Shown here one piece after another: positions 55,293-64,000 of a stretch of 64,000 nt of DNA. The stretch is from contig NZ_JNIR01000001.1 in NCBI RefSeq assembly GCF_000702605.1, positions 1,230,501-1,294,500 of the forward strand, in the 5' to 3' direction. A program made the translations under genes and the position numbers. The notes beneath the pieces were generated by a model. The model saw nothing but the letters and a program-made list of their open reading frames with translations, had not been told where the DNA came from and did no database searches. This stretch comes from Exiguobacterium acetylicum DSM 20416 (GTDB lineage: Bacteria > Bacillota > Bacilli > Exiguobacteriales > Exiguobacteriaceae). Within the stretch, counting starts at the first letter, position 1. Each line of letters opens with the position of its first letter.

Positions 55293-55375
55293 ACATTTCC
55301 TCCTCAAATAACGACATCTTTTGTCGTCATTATACGCTAAGATGAAGTCACACGATGCAAAAGGAGGAATTATGG

Positions 55376-55900
55376 ATGTCACAACCTACGACCGTTCTTT
55401 ATATCGCTTGTAGTCTTGACGGGAAAATTGCTAGACTCGACGGTTCACTTGATTGGTTATTTGCCGTTGCCGGAGACGGGGATAATGGTTATCAAGCGTT
55501 CTATGATCAAGTCGGTGCCGTCATCATGGGACGAAAAACATATGATGAGGTCCTGCAACTCAGCGAGACATACCCTTACGCAGATATTCCGAGTTATATC
55601 TATAGTTGGACGCAACGAACGTCTGAGACGGTCACCTATACGGATGAACCGCTCGATCAACTGCTTGACCGGATCACGCCAACGATCGAAGGTAACGTCT
55701 GGCTTGTCGGTGGTGGCGAATTGATTCAAGAAGCGTTGCGTTTAAAACGCATCCGCTCGATTGAACTGGCGATCGCACCCGTCATCCTCGGAACAGGCAT
55801 CCCGCTGTTTCCGGAAGGGACGAATGAAACGAATCTTCGTTTGACAGCAAGTCGCCATTCGGGACAATTCCTGATGGCGACGTATGAAGTCTTGACTTAA
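55376..55900 (+). CDS. Dihydrofolate-reductase-like protein (RibD_C)
   Basis: 174 residues. LYIACSLDGKIARLDGSLDWLF, VIMGRKTYDEVLQL and NVWLVGGGELIQEALR are the marks of the RibD C-terminal / YyaP-type reductases, which use NADPH. The ATG at 55376 has AAAGGAGGAA nine bases upstream. Its 3' end is overlapped by the readthrough frame of khtU. Confidence 0.87.
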   Translation: MSQPTTVLYIACSLDGKIARLDGSLDWLFAVAGDGDNGYQAFYDQVGAVIMGRKTYDEVLQLSETYPYADIPSYIYSWTQRTSETVTYTDEPLDQLLDRITPTIEGNVWLVGGGELIQEALRLKRIRSIELAIAPVILGTGIPLFPEGTNETNLRLTASRHSGQFLMATYEVLT

Positions 55901-57172
55901 AACAACAACAACCGGTTCGGGAAAGCGAACCGGTTGTTCGTTTATATCAGTCAGGCATTTTTCTTCGTTTTTTTTCTCTTTTGGTTCCGTCCACTTGAAG
56001 ATTTTATTCATGACGTTGTAAATCCGTTTTGATTCCTTCGTCATCAACGGTCCGAGGATGGCGAGAATCAAGACGTACAAGGCTGAGAATGGTGACAAGA
56101 TGTCCATCAACCCACCAGCGATTCCGAGATTCGCGACGATGATCGAGAATTCCCCACGCGAGACGATTGTCAAGCCGATGTTCGAGGATGCTTTGTGTGA
56201 CAAACCTGCTTTACGTCCCGCGATCATACCAGCCACATAGTTTCCGATGATCGTGATGACGACGGCACCGAGTGCGAGCCAAACGGCGTCAAGTAACATC
56301 GTCGGATCGATACTCAACCCGAAACTGAAGAAGAAGATCGCACCGAAGAAATCACGGAATGGGACGACGAGATGTTCGATCCGTTCGCCTTGATCAGTTT
56401 CCGAGAAGACGAGACCGAGTAACAACGCCCCGATTGCTTCTGCAACATGAATCGTTTCCGAGAATCCGGCGATGAAGAACAAGGCAGCAAAGACGACGAT
56501 GATGAAGACTTCGTCCGAGGCGATCTTCAGCATCTTATTCAAAAGCGGTGTTGCCTTCCGAGCGACGATGAAGAACAGCAACATATAGCCGAGGGCGATC
56601 AAGATTGAGGTAAGGGACGCGAGTAACGTCGTCCCACCGCCGAGAAGCAGTCCCGATAAAACCGACAAATAAACGGCGAGGAAGATGTCCTCGAACATGA
56701 TGATTCCAAGAATCAACTCCGTCTCCGTATTACCGGTCCGGCGAAGATCAACGAGGACTTTTGCCACGATCGCACTCGAGGAGATCGTAATGATCCCGGC
56801 GATGACGAGTACTTCATAGAGTGGGAATCCAGCGATGAACCCGTATAAGAGACCACCGGTAAAGTTAATCGATAAATAGATCGTTCCGCTCGTGACAATC
56901 GATTTTCCAGACCGGATCAACTTACCGATCGAGAACTCGAGTCCGAGATAGAATAAAAGGAACAGGACGCCGATTCGTCCGAGGAAGCTGATGAACTCAG
57001 CACTTTCAATGAACTTGAAGTCTAGTATCCCGATTGTCGGAGCGTGCGGTCCAACAATCATCCCGAGAATTATTAGAAACGGGATGATTGAGAAATTGAG
57101 TCTGTTCGCGAGCACTGCCGCGATTGCCACTAAGATAAGCGCGGTACCGACTTCAAATATGAGATGATCCAT
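55742..57172 (-). CDS. khtU: KhtU-like K+/H+ antiporter, possible 3' frameshift
   Basis: The frame gives 476 residues: about 12 helices of the CPA2 family (SSSAIVAKVL, HVAEAIGALLLGLVFSE, SRGEFSIIVANLGIAGG). After about residue 401 it runs through the terminator at 55907-55938 and 159 bases into the antisense of the RibD-like gene. Removing one A from the A8 tract (T8 at 55968-55975) would give a TGA at 55951-55953 and a protein of about 406 residues, near family length. So a frameshift or a sequence error is likely. It forms the antiporter with KhtT. Confidence 0.85.
   Translation of the reverse strand: MDHLIFEVGTALILVAIAAVLANRLNFSIIPFLIILGMIVGPHAPTIGILDFKFIESAEFISFLGRIGVLFLLFYLGLEFSIGKLIRSGKSIVTSGTIYLSINFTGGLLYGFIAGFPLYEVLVIAGIITISSSAIVAKVLVDLRRTGNTETELILGIIMFEDIFLAVYLSVLSGLLLGGGTTLLASLTSILIALGYMLLFFIVARKATPLLNKMLKIASDEVFIIVVFAALFFIAGFSETIHVAEAIGALLLGLVFSETDQGERIEHLVVPFRDFFGAIFFFSFGLSIDPTMLLDAVWLALGAVVITIIGNYVAGMIAGRKAGLSHKASSNIGLTIVSRGEFSIIVANLGIAGGLMDILSPFSALYVLILAILGPLMTKESKRIYNVMNKIFKWTEPKEKKNEEKCLTDINEQPVRFPEPVVVVLSQDFIRRHQELSRMATCCQTKIRFIRPFRKQRDACSEDDGCDRQFNRADAF
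55907..55938. terminator. Terminator inside extended khtU frame
   Basis: AACAACCGGTTCG (55907-55919) pairs with CGAACCGGTTGTT (55926-55938). It should close both the RibD-like and khtU genes. Confidence 0.85.
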
Positions 57173-57175
57173 ATA

Positions 57176-57676
57176 TTATCCGCCTCCTTCGATTGAGAAT
57201 AATGCTTTCGTGATGTGACGGATGTTTTGACGCTCTCCAGATAAGACGATCGTATCACCGGCTTCAAGGCGTGTATCCGGTCCTGGATTGAGCGATTTTG
57301 AACGGTCATGCTTGAGCACCGCAATGATTGAAATATCGTAATGGTTACGGACATCGAGTTCACCGATCGTTCGATTGTTGACCTTTGAATCCTGACCGAC
57401 TTTGAACCATTCAATGACGAGATCATCAAACGCGAGTTCAATTTTTTCGAGATCCTTCGGCTTATAGGATAATCCTCCGAGAATTCCTGCCATCTGACGG
57501 GCTTCTGCGTCATTGAACGTCACGCTCGAGATGCTCTCATCAAAATCATCGTCATCGTAGTGATGCATCTCGCGTCGTCCATCATCATGGACGATGACGA
57601 CCACCTTATCTCCTCGTGTCGTGATGCCTTCGAACTTCCGTCCGATTCCTGGTAAATCTACTTCTCGCATATCCAT
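57176..57676 (-). CDS. khtT: KhtT-like antiporter regulatory subunit
   Basis: 166 residues. N-terminal KhtT domain (VDLPGIGRKFEGITTRGDKVVVIVHDDGRREMHHY) and a C-terminal TrkA-C (RCK_C) domain with NHYDISIIAVLK and GDTIVLSG. It gates KhtU in response to a nucleotide. AAAGGAGGAAATAACAG precedes the ATG. The khtU start follows within three bases. Confidence 0.9.
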   Translation of the reverse strand: MDMREVDLPGIGRKFEGITTRGDKVVVIVHDDGRREMHHYDDDDFDESISSVTFNDAEARQMAGILGGLSYKPKDLEKIELAFDDLVIEWFKVGQDSKVNNRTIGELDVRNHYDISIIAVLKHDRSKSLNPGPDTRLEAGDTIVLSGERQNIRHITKALFSIEGGG

Positions 57677-57700
57677 CTGTTATTTCCTCCTTTTTTTGGT

Positions 57701-57919
57701 TTACAAATGATGATTTGCTTTGTGGATGAGTGTCTTGAACGTCTCATCGCTCAATATATCTTGAAGGTCATGCAGCTGTTTCAAATCCGCTTTCGCCATG
57801 ATGACAAACCCGTCCTCCTCAATGAATGCCACGCGATCTCCTTCCTCCACTTGCAAGGCTTGCCGAATTTTTTTGGGGATGGTGATCTGTCCTTTTGACG
57901 TTAACTTTGATAGCTCCAT
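57701..57919 (-). CDS. AbrB/SpoVT-type DNA-binding protein
   Basis: 72 residues from the ATG at 57919 (GAAGGAAG upstream). LSKLTSKGQITIPKKIRQALQVEEGDRVAFIEEDG is the swapped-hairpin AbrB domain. It lies 24 bases upstream of khtT on the same strand, where Bacillus subtilis has khtS. No toxin is adjacent, so a transcription factor for the operon is more likely than an antitoxin. Confidence 0.85.
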   Translation of the reverse strand: MELSKLTSKGQITIPKKIRQALQVEEGDRVAFIEEDGFVIMAKADLKQLHDLQDILSDETFKTLIHKANHHL

Positions 57920-58107
57920 CACGAACTTCCTTCTTTCTGTGTTTTTCTTGTATTCCTTACTTCCTTACTTTTCTTATTTCCAGTGTAACACAGTTCTAAA
58001 CTTATTCCGAGTGTTTTGCTTTGAATTAAAATTTAAAAATCGATTTTCTTTTTGTTCAACCGTATTCATACGATTATTTTCAAGACATCTTACAATAAAC
58101 ATAGAAA

Positions 58108-58135
58108 AACGCATCCTAATCTAAATGGATGCGTT
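58108..58135. terminator. Hairpin upstream of small membrane ORF
   Basis: AACGCATCC (58108-58116) pairs with GGATGCGTT (58127-58135), followed by CTTCGTCTTATT on the plus strand. There is no gene end on the plus strand here, so it may be an attenuator or a terminator for antisense transcripts. Confidence 0.5.
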
Positions 58136-58166
58136 CTTCGTCTTATTGTTATTCGGAGGTGATTTT

Positions 58167-58307
58167 ATGTCGCAATTATTTTCAATTGCGTTTGTAATCT
58201 ATATTTTATCGTTGAACATGGCAGCGATCTATCTTGTCCATAAACGAATCGTACCAGCTATAGTCGCTGGCTTAACAATTCTCTTCCTGATTCCAACCGT
58301 CAGTTGA
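58167..58307 (+). CDS. Small two-helix membrane protein
   Basis: 46 residues from the ATG at 58167, preceded by GGAGGTGATTTT. Helices FSIAFVIYILSLNMAAIYLV and IVPAIVAGLTILFLIP are separated by HKR. It is followed within seven bases by another small ORF. No family recognised. Confidence 0.55.
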   Translation: MSQLFSIAFVIYILSLNMAAIYLVHKRIVPAIVAGLTILFLIPTVS

Positions 58308-58313
58308 ACCGTC

Positions 58314-58472
58314 ATGGTACTTTTTGTTTTCGCTTTATTCGTCACACCAGTCATGGATTGGTTTGAAGGTTTAGAAAGTCTGATTAACCTGATGTGGATT
58401 GGTCTGCTGAACGGATGCTGCTACATATTATTCGGTACCGTTAGATGGATCATTTCAATGATTCGGAGATGA
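58314..58472 (+). CDS. Possible small membrane protein
   Basis: A 52-residue ORF with VLFVFALFVTPVMDWF and CCYILFGTVRWIISM hydrophobic stretches. It has no ribosome site of its own; translation could be coupled to the ORF that stops seven bases before. It overlaps the end of the interrupted phospholipase-like gene. Confidence 0.35.
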   Translation: MVLFVFALFVTPVMDWFEGLESLINLMWIGLLNGCCYILFGTVRWIISMIRR

Positions 58473-59078
58473 TTCTTTCGCTGGATCGATCTTTAGCCCT
58501 TTTTCACCTAAGTGATGGAAGGAACGTTCAATCGCCGTTTCGATATATCCATCCAATTGACACGGCAACAAGATATCATATTCTTGTGGCAGAACGGTTC
58601 GTCGATCCTCCTCTACCTCTCTAATGAAATGCGGAAATGCTTTCTATCTCGACTGCACACTCACTTCATGAAGCGCCCAATTTATCGCTTGTTCATTCCA
58701 GTTCACGAACGGAGCAATGCGTGTATTGTACCGCCTGAAGTCATCATGATACCTTGAACCAATCGAGGCGTCAGCTATGATCGCTTGCCGTAACCACCCC
58801 ATATAAAAACCGCGTAACCAAATATCGTCCGCTATCAGATGGACGTAATAGCCACTTCGAAAAGATGGATCCCAAGACGCCGAGTCTCTCCAAAACGCTT
58901 CGCAGTCAATCGCTCGTGTCCCGCTCGCTAATTCACCCGTATAATGGTGGGCTTGCTCCTTCTCGTCATAGCGCGCATCAGGAGCGATCGTACCGAGAAG
59001 AAATCGAGCGGGGTCTAGTTCCGGAAGTAACGTAATCAATCGTTGTCCGATGTAGGCATGCATCAGTCGTGAACCCAT
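58455..59078 (-). pseudogene. Zinc-dependent phospholipase C-like gene with in-frame TAG
   Basis: The frame starts MGSRLMHAYIGQRLITLLPELD and continues with LLGTIAPDARYD, GYYVHLIADDIWLRGFYMGWL and a stop TAG at 58644-58646 after 144 residues. The same frame then runs 62 more codons to TGA at 58455-58457. This downstream part, with HFIREVEEDRR and QLDGYIETAIERSF, fits the C-terminal end of this Bacillales family. So one nonsense codon splits an otherwise intact gene. It may be dead, or the N-terminal product may still be made. Confidence 0.75.
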
Positions 59079-59081
59079 CGC

Positions 59082-59651
59082 TTACTTCCCTTCGTAATCG
59101 TTACGCGTGATCGCATAAATTTTTAAATCCCAGAAACGCTCTTTAACGAATAAAGCACTCCGCGAGATCCCTTCAAACGTCATACCGATCTTTTCCATGA
59201 CTCGAGCTGATCCATCATTCGCAACAAAACAACGGGCTTGAATGCGCTCGAGTCCGAGTGTCTCAAAACCGTACTGTACGAGACGCGCTGCTGCTTCCGG
59301 CATCAAACCCTTCCCCCAGTAATCGCGCGACAGCGCATAACCGAGTTCTGCTTGCTGTTGCTCAAACGAGACTTTGATGAAATCAATCGTCCCGATGACT
59401 CGTCCGCTCGTTTTTTCTTCGATTGCCCAAGGTGCCGGATTTCCTTGTTCGTATTGGCGAAGGATATGTTCGACGAATTGCTCAGAGTCCGTGAGGCTTT
59501 TATGCGCATGCCAGCTGACATATCGCGCCGTCTCTTCATCTTTCGTATAGGCATAGATATCTGCTGCATCTTCTATGCGAACCGGTCGCAAACGGAGTCG
59601 CTCCGTTTCAAGTACAGGCAAAGCTTGATATAAATCGATGGTCGTTAACAT
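59082..59651 (-). CDS. GNAT N-acetyltransferase (RimJ-like)
   Basis: 189 residues from the ATG at 59651 (GAAGGG upstream). LPVLETERLRLRPVRIEDAADIYAYTKDEETARYVSW and ELGYALSRDYWGKGLMPEAAARLVQYGFETLGLERIQARCF match RimJ/RimL-like acetyltransferases. It could modify a ribosomal protein or an amino acid. It stops three bases before the interrupted phospholipase-like gene. Confidence 0.88.
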   Translation of the reverse strand: MLTTIDLYQALPVLETERLRLRPVRIEDAADIYAYTKDEETARYVSWHAHKSLTDSEQFVEHILRQYEQGNPAPWAIEEKTSGRVIGTIDFIKVSFEQQQAELGYALSRDYWGKGLMPEAAARLVQYGFETLGLERIQARCFVANDGSARVMEKIGMTFEGISRSALFVKERFWDLKIYAITRNDYEGK

Positions 59652-59741
59652 GATCGAACCCTTCTTCCTTTGATTTTTTCCAAGTATACCCACTCTTCCA
59701 TAAAAAGTATAGAGATATACGAAAACGGTATCAGAATTTTC

Positions 59742-59750
59742 TGTTATAAT
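59742..59750 (+). promoter_or_regulatory. Extended -10 promoter of MFS gene
   Basis: TGTTATAAT contains TATAAT (59745-59750) and an upstream TG. It lies 31 bases before the MFS start. Confidence 0.55.
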
Positions 59751-59781
59751 ATTGGAAAATGATGTAAGAAAGGATGCTGTC

Positions 59782-60993
59782 ATGTCTTCTCGGGAACGAA
59801 CCCTCTTAAGTGCGCTCGGTATTTCACAGTTTGGTGACTTCATTTATCTCGTTGCGATCAACGTATACATCTATCGCTTGACCGGCTCTGCGTCAGCCGT
59901 TGCTGCGCTTTGGATCATCAGTCCGGTCATCGCTCTCGTCATCAAGTCGTTCGCAGGAAGTTGGGTCGACCGATCCGACTTACGTCGACTGTTGATTCAA
60001 ACTGATTTGTTGCGTGCTTTCTTAATCGGTATCATGCCATTTCTACCATTATCGTTGCTTTACATCGACTTGATCGCCTTAGCTATCATCAAAGCGGTCG
60101 TCGAACCGGCAACGTTGACCTACATCACGACGCTTGTTCCACAAAACGATCGGACGTCATTTAATGCCTATCGTAGTCTGATCACGTCTGGTGCCTTTTT
60201 GATCGGTCCGGCTCTCGCTGGAGGACTGCTCTATGTTGCTTCTGCCGACGTTGCCATTTGGCTCAACGCTGTCTCGTTCCTCGGATCAGCTGTCCTGCTG
60301 ATGCGCTTGCCGCGTTTTACTGCTTCGGTCGAACAAGGGATGCGGCTGCAAGACATTATATCCGATTGGCGGCTTGTCTATCAGTTCAGCAAAAGTGCAC
60401 GCTACGTGACGGGATTGTATATCCTCGCGATGCTGATGATGATCGCGACACTTGCACTTGATACGCAAGAAGTCGTCTTTTTACAACGAAGCATCGGGTT
60501 ATCGGAAACCGACTATGGTTTACTGATGAGCCTGACTGGGATTGGTTCCGTCGCCGGCAGCTGGGTCGTCGCCCGCTACGCTAAAACGCTCTCGATTAGG
60601 ACGATGCTGACGATCGGCTATGTATTTGTCGCTGTCGGTTACATGCTGTATGCGAATGCGAATTCGTTTTCGATCGTCTGTACTGGTTTCTTGTTGCTCG
60701 GTAGTTTTCACGCATTTGCGGGAACCGGTTTCTTGACGTTCCAACAGACGAATATTCCACTCCACTTAATGGGACGCTTTACGAGTCTATACGGTGTCGG
60801 CGTCAGTCTGCTACAGATTCTAGCGATCGTCGCGATCGGTCTGCTCGGTGACATCTGGTCGATTCGTTTCAGTACGATTCTATTTGCCGGTCTCCTCGTG
60901 ATCGTGACGATCTGTTTCCTTGGATTGGTTCTCCTCCCGCGCAAGCAACAGTATTTCGCAACGAACGAGATCAACGAAGAACGACATGCCTAA
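59782..60993 (+). CDS. MFS transporter
   Basis: 403 residues, twelve helices. ISQFGDFIYLVAINVYIYRLTGSASAVAAL opens it; WVDRSDLRRLLIQTDL is the loop 2-3 motif and the second half begins near residue 210 (YVTGLYILAMLMMIATLALD). Layout fits macrolide-efflux-like (MefA/NarK-like) carriers. The substrate is unknown. AAAGGATGCTGTC precedes the ATG. Confidence 0.85.
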   Translation: MSSRERTLLSALGISQFGDFIYLVAINVYIYRLTGSASAVAALWIISPVIALVIKSFAGSWVDRSDLRRLLIQTDLLRAFLIGIMPFLPLSLLYIDLIALAIIKAVVEPATLTYITTLVPQNDRTSFNAYRSLITSGAFLIGPALAGGLLYVASADVAIWLNAVSFLGSAVLLMRLPRFTASVEQGMRLQDIISDWRLVYQFSKSARYVTGLYILAMLMMIATLALDTQEVVFLQRSIGLSETDYGLLMSLTGIGSVAGSWVVARYAKTLSIRTMLTIGYVFVAVGYMLYANANSFSIVCTGFLLLGSFHAFAGTGFLTFQQTNIPLHLMGRFTSLYGVGVSLLQILAIVAIGLLGDIWSIRFSTILFAGLLVIVTICFLGLVLLPRKQQYFATNEINEERHA

Positions 60994-60995
60994 AA

Positions 60996-61031
60996 AAACA
61001 GGGAACCCCGTCAACGCGGTGTTCCCTGTTT
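60996..61031. terminator. Bidirectional terminator
   Basis: AAACAGGGAAC (60996-61006) pairs with GTTCCCTGTTT (61021-61031), with an inner CCG/CGG. It ends the MFS gene and lies inside the last codons of the DUF402 gene. Confidence 0.75.
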
Positions 61032-61568
61032 GAGTTGCAATTCTAACCGTTCTTTCATTACTTCAACGTGTGCGACGAGCGGAAAAGTTCCGTCTTGTAG
61101 TTGTTTTTGCAGTTGTTTTGCTTCCGCTAAAGCGAGCGCGTATTCCGCTTCTGAGACGTCCCCTTGCTCCCGTGCTGCTTCCAGTTCGTCCACATCGACT
61201 AACAAGACTTCTCCCGATGGCAAAACGATCAGATCGAGAAACAGATCCTCCCAGTAAATACGTCCGTCTTCCACTCCAGTACGAAGACAGATATCGATAT
61301 AGTTTTGTACCAACTGACCTGTGGCGTCAAACATCGAGGTCACGGCATGATGGGCATCGCTTGGGAATTGTTGTACCCAGACGTAACCAGCGTCAGCGAT
61401 TCGAATCGTTTCGTCACCATAACGGACGTCTAACGGTGAAGTGACTTCAATGAGTTGAAGGAGTGTCACATGTCCTTTGAACACTTCGTTTTCTACTTGT
61501 TCATGACCATAGTGTCGTTGTGTGATGCGACGCCAGTCACGTCGATCGGCATAGCGTTTTTTGATCAT
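61011..61568 (-). CDS. DUF402 family protein
   Basis: 185 residues. YGDETIRIADAGYVWVQQFP, then QNYIDICLRTGVEDGRIYWEDLFLDLIVLPSGEVLLVDVDELEAA match DUF402 (related to FomD nucleotide hydrolases). Family members are nucleoside phosphatases or of unknown role. GGAGGACCGGTAA precedes the ATG. Confidence 0.83.
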   Translation of the reverse strand: MIKKRYADRRDWRRITQRHYGHEQVENEVFKGHVTLLQLIEVTSPLDVRYGDETIRIADAGYVWVQQFPSDAHHAVTSMFDATGQLVQNYIDICLRTGVEDGRIYWEDLFLDLIVLPSGEVLLVDVDELEAAREQGDVSEAEYALALAEAKQLQKQLQDGTFPLVAHVEVMKERLELQLKQGTPR

Positions 61569-61631
61569 TTACCGGTCCTCCGTTTTTTCCTTAGTGTGCC
61601 ATACCCCACTTCTTTTTCATTCTAATTCTTT

Positions 61632-61663
61632 AAAAAAAGAGGCAACGGATTTTTTCCGTTGCC
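61632..61663 (-). terminator. Terminator after second GH1 gene
   Basis: GGCAACGGA (61641-61649) pairs with TCCGTTGCC (61655-61663); on the minus strand T7 follows. Confidence 0.88.
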
Positions 61664-61673
61664 CCTTACTTCA

Positions 61674-64000
<2,327 letters not shown>

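Noticed and set aside
57701-57919. AbrB-like protein as a toxin-antitoxin antitoxin
   Set aside because: No toxin gene lies next to it; the neighbours are khtT and khtU.
58644-58646. TAG as pyrrolysine or programmed readthrough
   Set aside because: No pyl genes or downstream structure are visible; a plain nonsense mutation is simpler.
58512-58757. Plus-strand 81-residue ORF
   Set aside because: It is antisense to the interrupted phospholipase-like gene and has no ribosome site.

Overview
The window reads as a chromosomal segment of a low-to-moderate GC Firmicute. Strong AGGAGG-type ribosome sites, LicT/BglP-type sugar control, an MhqR-type quinone regulon with a Bacillus-like operator, and KhtT/KhtU and FetA/FetB homologues all point to Bacillales. 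Overall gene style (small GNAT, NUDIX, VOC and SRPBCC genes in short operons) fits Exiguobacterium best, but that genus call is inference. There is no rRNA, tRNA, CRISPR array, prophage or intact insertion sequence. No gene-free stretch exceeds 300 bases; the longest, 18963-19201, is filled by a multi-hairpin repeat.

Layout. 1-4.4 kb: end of an unknown gene, then a nucleotidyltransferase/TetR pair divergent from an ABC-2 exporter, with a perfect palindrome between them. 4.4-10.4 kb: small membrane and secreted proteins, an MhqR-like regulon (FMN reductase, ring-cleaving dioxygenase, MarR regulator, two operators), a peptidase S51, Lrp, and a PadR operon with a 31-bp palindrome. 10.4-17.9 kb: phosphatase/S51 pair, hydrolase, a second ABC-2 exporter with an unusual ATPase, a truncated helix-turn-helix gene, and cell-envelope lipoproteins. 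18-22 kb: esterase, repeat element, nucleotidyltransferase, DMT transporter. 21.6-25.7 kb: MacB/FtsX-like ABC operon. 25.7-29.9 kb: fetA-fetB-cytidine deaminase operon, NUDIX, M3 peptidase. 30-33.8 kb: XRE/DUF3169 pair, epimerase, phosphotransferase, VOC. 33.8-38.3 kb: licT, bglP and a 6-phospho-beta-glucosidase gene, with two RAT/terminator switches. 38.4-45.9 kb: a second XRE/membrane pair, MarR, methyltransferase, a stand-alone protein of three homing-endonuclease-associated repeats, ArsR/SRPBCC, LysR. 46-50.5 kb: two SDR enzymes, a polysaccharide deacetylase lipoprotein, succinate-semialdehyde dehydrogenase. 50.6-52.3 kb: an AT-rich patch (NUDIX, AhpD-like, Lrp). 52.3-57.9 kb: two cation/proton antiporters, a WYL regulator and a RibD-like reductase. 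58-64 kb: small membrane ORFs, a phospholipase-C-like gene with an in-frame TAG, MFS, DUF402, and a second beta-glucoside enzyme next to the end of a second EIIBCA gene that runs off the window.

Together the genes look like an accessory and stress-response region: local one-component regulators each sit beside their likely targets and usually beside a visible palindrome. Ion homeostasis (CPA1, KhtTU, FetAB), quinone/electrophile detoxification, drug or peptide export and beta-glucoside use are the recognisable themes. Two genes look damaged or recoded (khtU by an A8 tract, the phospholipase-like gene by TAG), and one helix-turn-helix gene is truncated.
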